Made by a program: the position numbers and the translations under genes
The notes under the pieces: model-generated
What the model was told of the DNA's origin: nothing
What the model saw: only the letters and a program-made list of their open reading frames with translations
Databases searched by the model: none
Shown here: positions 43,560 to 48,790 of the stretch, piece by piece
Layout: each line of letters begins with the position of its first letter
Numbering within the stretch: the stretch's first letter is position 1
Assembly: GCA_001603105.1 (NCBI GenBank)
Contig: LVBE01000029.1
Coordinates: 1 to 48,790, forward strand
Direction of reading: 5' to 3'
DNA: 48,790 nucleotides
Origin: Spirochaetales bacterium Spiro_03
GTDB lineage: Bacteria; Spirochaetota; Spirochaetia; Sphaerochaetales; Sphaerochaetaceae

Positions 43560-45182
43560 CTACAAATAGCGCTCCAAGGGAATGCCTTCGACCGTCGAAA
43601 GGCGTTCAGGCAAAATCCCCTCGCCTAGCCACCGGGCGATCGCCATGTCCATACGCTCATCGCCGTATGGCACGAGCGGGCAATGTTGGTACTCACCCTC
43701 CAGCACGATCATGGATGCCTTTGGCAGCAGAGACAGGGTGCGAAGCGCCCCCTCAAGTGGGGTGAAGGGATCAAGCTCTGACTGGATGAGCAACGCCGTG
43801 GCATCGATGCTCTCCAAGGTCGGCAGCACTCCCGTCTCTCCTCCGTCCCAAAAGATGCCCGGGTTTGCCAGTGCATACGCACCAAAGGTCGGATACAGTC
43901 TTGCATTGAGCCTGTTGGCTACGTCCCAGCTCTCTGACTCATAGCGCTTTGGCCCATCGTTGGCAACGACGGCCCAGAAGACCGCATCACTGGCCTCGAT
44001 ATCGCCAGGTAGGCTACCTGCATCAAGGTAGGTGTCGGCAATCTCCAAGGCCAGGGTGCGCACCACCTCTTCATAGTGGACAGCCACATCGATTGCAGCC
44101 TCGCCGATCCACTTCTTGAGACCGAGCTTACCTTGGCTCCGTAACCCGGCATCCACCAGCGAGGCAGCTTTGAGGGTGAGAAGCTCAAGTGGGGCGTTGA
44201 CGCTCTCTGCGATGTGCGCTTCCAGGCGTCTGGCTGTAATGTCCTTGAGGTGAGGGTCGAACGTATTCGGAAGGCTGCTGATGCGAACTGCATCATCGCC
44301 GAGACCGAAGAGAGCAGGATGGGCTGCGCCAAAGGGTGCGATGACATGGTCTAAGACGCGCTGCATCAGGCGATCTTGGGCAAGCCACGCGTCGGTCAGG
44401 GGTGTGGTGATATCGGTATTGCCGACAAAGAGCATCCTACCGACCCGGTCGGGAAAGAGGCGGGCATACCAGGTGCCGAGCCATACGCCCCAGCTGATGC
44501 CCACGTAGTTGAGCTGTTGTTCTCCAAGGAGGTGACGGATCAAGTCCAGATCCCTGGCCGTAGATTCGGTGTCGATGTATGGCAAGAGCCGATCAGCTGA
44601 AAGGGCGTCAGCAAGGGCGTTTGCATATGCGCGATTAGCCAAGAGATTCTGGGGGGAGTCATCGGCGCTGAGCAGCAGGGCAGGACGAATATCCATCGCA
44701 CCCTTGGCCTCCAGGCGGGTGCTCGATCCAACTCCTCTGGGCGAAAAACCCACTAGGTCGTACTCTTCGGTAAGAAGGAAAAAGAGGCGTGCGACCTCGC
44801 TGTCCTCATGGCCAAGGGCCCCCCACAGGTACGCGTAGAGTAGACCGTAGGCCAAGCCATCGCCGCCGGGGCCCCCTGGATTGAAAATGATCGCTCCCTT
44901 TCGCCTCAGAGGATCGCCGGCTTTCACTATGAGCAGGGCCAGGTCGATCTCCCCCTTCTGTGGGTCGTCCCAGTCCAGTGGAGCCTTGATCGTCATACTC
45001 TGAAGCCGATCGGAGAAGAGGTCGGCCAGAGGCGAGAGCCCATCGCCCAGGTCAAAGGTACACCCACTCTCGATTCGGGGCTGTTGTCGATACAAACCCA
45101 CTTCGCCGGTGTTTGTGGACAGACAGCCGGTCAACACAACAACGATCATAAGGATGGCAAGGATCTTGGGTATTTTTACCAT
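43560..45182 (-). CDS. alpha/beta hydrolase lipoprotein, TAP-like (S33 peptidase family)
   Basis: This is an exported lipoprotein of 540 residues from the ATG at 45182 (AGAGGAG upstream). The signal ends in the lipobox VVLTGC with C20. A longer frame to 45290 would bury the signal peptide. The fold resembles tripeptidyl aminopeptidase-like hydrolases: oxyanion segment NPGGPGGDG (101-109), SPRGVGSS, nucleophile S230 in GISWGVWLG, the acid in SELDPFTPLEG and the histidine in GEYQHCPLVPYGDERM near 508, where the family often has GHG. It is probably anchored in the periplasm or at the outer membrane and trims peptides from the N-terminus. The substrate is unproven. Confidence 0.82.
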   Translation of the reverse strand: MVKIPKILAILMIVVVLTGCLSTNTGEVGLYRQQPRIESGCTFDLGDGLSPLADLFSDRLQSMTIKAPLDWDDPQKGEIDLALLIVKAGDPLRRKGAIIFNPGGPGGDGLAYGLLYAYLWGALGHEDSEVARLFFLLTEEYDLVGFSPRGVGSSTRLEAKGAMDIRPALLLSADDSPQNLLANRAYANALADALSADRLLPYIDTESTARDLDLIRHLLGEQQLNYVGISWGVWLGTWYARLFPDRVGRMLFVGNTDITTPLTDAWLAQDRLMQRVLDHVIAPFGAAHPALFGLGDDAVRISSLPNTFDPHLKDITARRLEAHIAESVNAPLELLTLKAASLVDAGLRSQGKLGLKKWIGEAAIDVAVHYEEVVRTLALEIADTYLDAGSLPGDIEASDAVFWAVVANDGPKRYESESWDVANRLNARLYPTFGAYALANPGIFWDGGETGVLPTLESIDATALLIQSELDPFTPLEGALRTLSLLPKASMIVLEGEYQHCPLVPYGDERMDMAIARWLGEGILPERLSTVEGIPLERYL

Positions 45183-45231
45183 GACATAACACTCCTCTGC
45201 ATAGTGTACTTCAGCTGCCCGGGTGCGCACA

Positions 45232-45240
45232 ATTGTACCA
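45232..45240 (-). promoter_or_regulatory. possible extended -10 promoter of the lipoprotein hydrolase
   Basis: TGG-TACAAT reads from 45240 to 45232 on the minus strand. The start near 45225 leaves about 43 bases to the ATG. No clear -35. An alternative TTGTGC-18-TACACT lies just downstream. Confidence 0.3.
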
Positions 45241-45362
45241 CTTGGAATCTTTTTTACCGGGTTATGTTGCATGGGACGATAGCGCACCATGATTGCCAGG
45301 CTGTCGACAAGAGGAGAGCCTCCCCTTGCCCAAAGGGCCGCACATCGATAGGCTTCTCAGCC

Positions 45363-45941
45363 ATGAAGAAGATACAGAGCCTTGCCCTCTTTTGCGGCAG
45401 CAGTGAAGGAATTGATGGACGCTACCGAGAGGCAGCACAAGAGATGGGGGATTTGCTCTTCCGCCGTGGTGTGACCATGGTCTATGGCGGTGGCAATCGA
45501 GGTCTGATGGGCATTGCAGCAGAGCGACTGTACAGCCAGGGCGGACGGGTCATCGGGGTGCTGCCCCAGATCCTCGACCGCAGTGATGTACGCCTTCGGG
45601 TGGTGGAAGAGCAGCTGATCGTCGCCCCCACGATGCATGAGCGCAAGGCCCGGATGTACGAGATGAGCGATGGCTTTGTCGCCATGGCTGGGGGCATCGG
45701 AACCTTCGAGGAGATCCTGGAGGTCTTTACGTGGCTGCAACTGGGTCTGCACACCAAAGCGGTGGCGCTCTTGAACACCGCCGGCTTCTACGATCCGCTC
45801 TTGGCCTTTTTGCGCCATGCTCACGCCCAGGGCTTCATCAAGGCCGACTTGCTCGATGCCCTGATCGTTGAAGAAGATCCCGCTCTACTGCTTGATCGCA
45901 TCGAGGGCTTTTCTGTCAACCTTGGTGACAAACTGAGTTAG
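45363..45941 (+). CDS. LOG-family protein (cytokinin riboside 5'-monophosphate phosphoribohydrolase-like)
   Basis: This cytoplasmic Rossmann-fold protein of 192 residues cleaves ribose phosphate from nucleotide monophosphates in studied members (TIGR00730/LOG type; PpnN is a distant relative). The start at 45363 gives the normal N-terminus KIQSLALFCGSSEG. Signatures are VYGGGNRGLMG (40-50), MHERK (91-95) and AGGIGTFEE (109-117). The last is usually PGGxGTxxE, so the proline is alanine here while the catalytic glutamates and the GGIGT loop remain. Only a weak ribosome site (AGG, 12 bases away) is seen. The long frame from 45084 overlaps the divergent gene and is rejected. The YitT gene follows after 18 bases. 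Confidence 0.87.
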   Translation: MKKIQSLALFCGSSEGIDGRYREAAQEMGDLLFRRGVTMVYGGGNRGLMGIAAERLYSQGGRVIGVLPQILDRSDVRLRVVEEQLIVAPTMHERKARMYEMSDGFVAMAGGIGTFEEILEVFTWLQLGLHTKAVALLNTAGFYDPLLAFLRHAHAQGFIKADLLDALIVEEDPALLLDRIEGFSVNLGDKLS

Positions 45942-45959
45942 GAAGCGTATGCTCTGGGT

Positions 45960-46871
45960 ATGGATAGGCTCAGATTCAAACTTCAAGAGTACACGTACAT
46001 CATCATAGGATCGCTACTCACAGCGATGGGAATCGCCCTCTTCTGCGCCCCGGCAAAGATTGCCTCTGGTGGAGTCAGTGGCATCGCCATCATCCTCCAC
46101 CATACCCTTGGCTTTGATACCGGCTTGATGATTCTCATCCTCTCGGTTCCCCTCTTCGTATTGGGAGTGGCGATCTTCGGCCCTCAATACGGCATCAAAT
46201 CCCTGTTGGGCACCCTGCTCTTGGGTGCCTTCACTACCCTCATTGAGCAGCTCTTTGGTCTTTTTGGCCTACTGGACTACTCAGGCGAACTCTCGATCCT
46301 GCTCAGCGCCATCAGTGGCGGAGCCTTGATGGGGATCGGGGTCGGCCTGGTGTTGCGCAGCGGAGCCAACACCGGCGGCACCGACATCCTTGCCCAGATC
46401 CTTTCACGCTTCACCCCCCTGTCGATGGGCACCTCGCTCTTTCTCGTCGACGCACTGGTCATTGCCTCAAGCGCCTTCATCTTCGGCTTTGAGATGGCGC
46501 TCTATGCCGCCATCACCGTCTATATCACCAGCGTGACCGTCGACAAGGCAATCCTCGCCCTCGGAACTCGTTCAGCAAAGACCGTGTGGATCATCAGCGA
46601 CCACCATCAGCAGATCGCAGAGGCCATCCTAGCTGAGCTCGGCCATGGCGCCACCCTCATCGATGCACAGGGGATGTATAGCCAACAGCCGCGCCCAGTG
46701 CTGATGAGCGTCATTTCCAACAACAAGCTGGGCATGCTCACCTCGATCGTCCATCGCTGTGACAAAGAGGCGTTCATGGTCGTCGGTGAGGCGTATGAAG
46801 TGCTCGGTGAGGGCTTTACACCAATTGAGACCGCCGCATGGCGGTCCCAATCGGACACATCGCAGATCTGA
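45960..46871 (+). CDS. YitT-family membrane protein (YitT domain + DUF2179)
   Basis: The 303-residue protein has about six membrane helices with the family motifs APAKIASGGVSGIAIILHH (residues 30-48) and GANTGGTDILAQIL, followed by a cytoplasmic DUF2179 domain (TVWIISDHHQQIAEAI, then LMSVISNNKL). This matches the whole-length YitT/YpjC/YqfU type. Molecular function is unknown. A transporter role is often suggested. The ATG at 45960 lies 18 bases after the LOG gene, with no strong ribosome site, so it is likely translated from the LOG mRNA. It ends 3 bases from the convergent nucleotidyltransferase. Confidence 0.87.
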   Translation: MDRLRFKLQEYTYIIIGSLLTAMGIALFCAPAKIASGGVSGIAIILHHTLGFDTGLMILILSVPLFVLGVAIFGPQYGIKSLLGTLLLGAFTTLIEQLFGLFGLLDYSGELSILLSAISGGALMGIGVGLVLRSGANTGGTDILAQILSRFTPLSMGTSLFLVDALVIASSAFIFGFEMALYAAITVYITSVTVDKAILALGTRSAKTVWIISDHHQQIAEAILAELGHGATLIDAQGMYSQQPRPVLMSVISNNKLGMLTSIVHRCDKEAFMVVGEAYEVLGEGFTPIETAAWRSQSDTSQI

Positions 46872-46874
46872 TCA

Positions 46875-47780
46875 CTACTGCCAAAGCTTCTCGGGGTATA
46901 TGCCGGCTTTGACCTTCTTGGCAAGCTCATCCTTGACGATCGGGCGATCTTCGCTGTACGTCATGCCAAACCACGTCGCATCGGTGGTATAGAAGCGCAC
47001 CCTCCCCTCCCCGCGCTCCACGAGGGCGCTCGTTCCGTTGGGCAGGTAGCTCTCACTCTTTGCCGAGGTGACGTTTGCATTGATGAACTGCTCCCAGTAT
47101 GAGGAAAAGCTCTTGAACGCAGAGGGAGCAAAGCCGAAGAAGTTCATCGACACCGGCTCGGAGCCGGTCAGTTCGACCGGCCCATCATCACGGCGGCTGA
47201 TGATCCGGTCCTCTTCATAGCCGATCTTGGTGTGCTCCTCCATGCTCAGCAGGTAGCCACCATCGACGGAGCAGATCGCCCGGCTCACCGTTCCACTGCG
47301 GCTCATCGTGTTGCGTAGCACGTAGCCAACCATGGCGTGTTCGGTGCTGTCGTTGTCAATACCACTGAGATGGGAGCCAAGGATCTCAAACGCCTGGCGA
47401 CCATAGTAGTCATCGGCATTGATGACCGCAAAGGGCTCATTGACCGCTTCCTGTGCACAGAGCAAGGCATGGACCGTACCCCAGGGTTTGGTTCGCCCGG
47501 CCGAGAGGCGCCTTTGCTCCTCGCTGAGCAGGCTGTCCATGCTCTGGAAGACGTAGGATGCATCAAAGTTGCGGGCGACACGGTCAAAGACCCGTTCACG
47601 AAAGTCCTTTTCGATATCCCTACGGATGATGAATACGACCTTGCCGAACCCACTCTTTTGGGCGTCGTAGACGCTATAGTCGAGCAATGTCTCCCCATGC
47701 AATCCTACCCCGTCGATTTGCTTGATGCCTCCATATCGGCTTCCCATTCCTGCGGCCAATACTAGTAGTGTTGGTTTCAT
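46875..47780 (-). CDS. nucleotidyltransferase (sugar-phosphate type)
   Basis: The 301-residue protein starts at the ATG at 47780 (GAGGAG upstream). The N-terminal nucleotide-binding motif is LLVLAAGMGSRYGGIKQID (5-23), and the metal-binding acidic pair lies in INADDYYG (D123, D124). This is the GT-A fold of NDP-sugar pyrophosphorylases, which activate sugar 1-phosphates with NTP. The remaining sequence is not that of GalU, RmlA or GlmU as I know them. It fits the group simply named nucleotidyltransferase that is common in Firmicutes and spirochaetes. The exact sugar and nucleotide cannot be named. No glycan cluster is nearby. Confidence 0.83.
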   Translation of the reverse strand: MKPTLLVLAAGMGSRYGGIKQIDGVGLHGETLLDYSVYDAQKSGFGKVVFIIRRDIEKDFRERVFDRVARNFDASYVFQSMDSLLSEEQRRLSAGRTKPWGTVHALLCAQEAVNEPFAVINADDYYGRQAFEILGSHLSGIDNDSTEHAMVGYVLRNTMSRSGTVSRAICSVDGGYLLSMEEHTKIGYEEDRIISRRDDGPVELTGSEPVSMNFFGFAPSAFKSFSSYWEQFINANVTSAKSESYLPNGTSALVERGEGRVRFYTTDATWFGMTYSEDRPIVKDELAKKVKAGIYPEKLWQ

Positions 47781-47808
47781 ATGCACGCTCCTCATCTCAT
47801 TGGTTGGC

Positions 47809-47838
47809 ATTCTATCATGAGTTAATCGAACAATCCAA
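47809..47838 (-). promoter_or_regulatory. promoter of the nucleotidyltransferase gene
   Basis: On the minus strand: -35 TTGGAT (47833-47838), 18-base spacer, extended -10 TGA-TAGAAT (47817 to 47809), start near 47802, leader about 22 bases. The -10 string TGATAGAATG is identical to that before nadE. Confidence 0.45.
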
Positions 47839-47883
47839 CGCTTTGCGGTAGAAATGACGCATCTGTTGGAGTATGCTGGTCCC

Positions 47884-48189
47884 ATGAACAATCGAGAATG
47901 GTACAGTGAGGTAATCCGCTTCTGTAGACTGTCAGAGCGTTGCAGCCAGTGTCCCTACCACCTATTGGGCAAGAGAGGAGACACTGAGAGCGTCAATGAA
48001 CGGCCCTGTTTTTCCTCATCCGAAGCACTGATGGCACTGAGCAGCTGGCTTGCGCTGCCTGTCGAGGGGGCGATGAACGGCGAATCAGGTGGTGACGAAG
48101 ATCATCAATGGCTTCGTGATTTGATCAAGATGCAGTTCGATGGCGATGAAGATGAAGAGCTCTTGGATTGGGATGAGCACCTGCTCTAG
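47884..48189 (+). CDS. small acidic protein with four cysteines, unknown function
   Basis: The protein has 101 residues from the ATG at 47884, with GGAG 11 bases upstream. An in-frame ATG at 47854 would add ten residues and has no better site. Cysteines 14, 20, 23 and 42 (C-x5-C-x2-C-x18-C, within FCRLSERCSQCPYHLLGKR) look able to bind zinc or an iron-sulfur cluster. The C-terminal third is strongly acidic (FDGDEDEELLDWDEHLL). No family was recognised and no membrane helix is seen. It is divergent from the nucleotidyltransferase and convergent with the secreted protein, sharing a CTAG that gives TAG stops to both. Confidence 0.6.
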   Translation: MNNREWYSEVIRFCRLSERCSQCPYHLLGKRGDTESVNERPCFSSSEALMALSSWLALPVEGAMNGESGGDEDHQWLRDLIKMQFDGDEDEELLDWDEHLL

Positions 48190-48758
48190 ATCACCTCGAT
48201 GGAGAGCTGCAGGGCTGCGGAGTAGCGCCCGGTGGCATACCGGTCAGGGTTGAAATCGGGGATCTCAGCAAGGATTTCACCGCTCTCATAGAGGATGGCG
48301 TTGTTGTTGGAAAAGCCTCCACGCACCCCAAGGTCCTTGGCCATAGCCCGCGAGCCACCGACGCTGGTGCCTCGGCTTGTCTGGCTCGTGACCTTGATCG
48401 AGAACGGCAGCTCGGAGAGCTGGCCCTCCAACAGCGGCTCGCCGCGGTCGAGGGAGAAGGCGAACTGATCGAGCGTCCCACTCTCGCCAGGTCGGATGGT
48501 GAGCTTGAATTGACTGGCGGTGTTGTTGGAGATCAGGGTGTAGGACCCGACCTGCACAATGCTATTGCGACTCTCAACGAGGTTGAAATTGAGGGCTTGC
48601 TCATTCTGCTCTACGCGAAACACCTCGGTGACGGGCATTTGCCCACGAACCTCGATCCGGGAGAAGGGCAATGGAGGAGTCGCGGCAAACGCCGACGGCA
48701 GTGCAGTGAACACCCAGAGCGTTGCAAGCATCAAAATAGATATGCTCTTCCTTCTCAT
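48186..48758 (-). CDS. secreted protein of unknown function
   Basis: The 190-residue protein has a basic N-terminus and signal peptide (MRRKSISILMLATLWVF, cleavage probably after SAFA, about residue 25). GGAGAG lies about 8 bases before the ATG at 48758. The mature part is predicted mostly beta: repeated polar strands, NNTASQFKLTIRPGES resembling an immunoglobulin-like or pilin-like sandwich, then Ser/Thr/Gly-rich loops. It ends YSAALQLSIEVI, with no aromatic end residue, so a free periplasmic or surface protein is more likely than a barrel. No family is certain. A TACTAT-like -10 lies at the window edge. Confidence 0.6.
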   Translation of the reverse strand: MRRKSISILMLATLWVFTALPSAFAATPPLPFSRIEVRGQMPVTEVFRVEQNEQALNFNLVESRNSIVQVGSYTLISNNTASQFKLTIRPGESGTLDQFAFSLDRGEPLLEGQLSELPFSIKVTSQTSRGTSVGGSRAMAKDLGVRGGFSNNNAILYESGEILAEIPDFNPDRYATGRYSAALQLSIEVI

Positions 48759-48790
48759 CGATGAGCTCTCCCCTTGAGCCTATAGTAATA

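Noticed and set aside
45084-45362. N-terminal extension of the LOG protein
   Set aside because: It overlaps the divergent lipoprotein gene and its promoter region and does not resemble the family. The normal N-terminus begins at 45363.
1-48790. CRISPR array, tRNA/rRNA genes, insertion sequences or phage islands
   Set aside because: No regularly spaced direct repeats, no cloverleaf candidates, no transposase or integrase, and no compositional break large enough to suggest an island were seen by eye.

Overview
This window looks like chromosomal DNA from an anaerobic, diderm bacterium, most probably a spirochaete of the Sphaerochaeta/Treponema kind. The evidence is several exported proteins that read as outer-membrane beta-barrels, a class I hybrid-cluster protein (Hcp), an EpmA/EF-P/EpmB set, a sigma54-type two-component pair, and protein resemblance recalled from spirochaetes. 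The genus is an inference. I saw no rRNA, tRNA, CRISPR array, insertion sequence or phage gene. Genes are densely packed, often with ATGA or TGATG overlaps, and the longest non-coding stretch is under 200 bases, so there is no gene-free stretch above 300 bases.

Layout. 1-4172 (minus): mnmE-mnmG-rsmG plus a truncated membrane-protein gene, which is tRNA wobble modification and 16S rRNA methylation. 4192-5907 (plus): epmA (behind a four-codon leader frame) and efp, ended by a clear terminator; the third member, epmB, lies about 9 kb away at 14827. 5930-11023 (plus): a TetR regulator, an RND/MMPL pump, a LolA-like periplasmic protein and an outer-membrane barrel, with two related palindromic operator candidates and a terminator, apparently a complete trans-envelope export cassette. 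11040-14714: hcp, mntP and a GPH/SLC45-like MFS transporter. 14827-21612: epmB (plus), facing an operon (minus) of a small membrane protein, a PhnP-like metallo-hydrolase, polA, coaE and an unrecognised membrane-anchored protein built from roughly 31-residue repeats.

21640-25483 (minus): two tandem small barrel proteins, glutamine-dependent NAD synthetase, and a decayed nitrilase-family gene. 25493-37044 (minus): a long gene train of pteridine-reductase-like SDR, TolC-like protein, MacA-like adaptor, MacB-type ATPase and permease, histidine kinase, sigma54 response regulator, oligoendopeptidase F, RNA m5U methyltransferase and an isoprenylcysteine-methyltransferase-like membrane protein. 37053-42388 (plus): ftsH, hslO and rlmKL, a protein and ribosome quality group. 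42416-48790: a modular outer-membrane protein with a VAVAEP linker, a lipoprotein hydrolase, a LOG-family protein, a YitT-type membrane protein, a nucleotidyltransferase, a small cysteine-bearing acidic protein and a secreted protein.

Themes. Translation upkeep (MnmE/MnmG, RsmG, EF-P modification, RlmKL, m5U methyltransferase) sits beside envelope export (two independent trans-envelope systems). Several promoters have good -35/-10 boxes placed so close to the start codon that the mRNAs should be leaderless or nearly so (mnmE, the SDR). Convergent genes repeatedly end within a few bases of each other, or overlap, with no visible terminator. The items I would look at first are the RND/LolA/barrel cassette with its operators, the repeat protein after coaE, the leader mini-frame before epmA, and the palindrome upstream of hcp.
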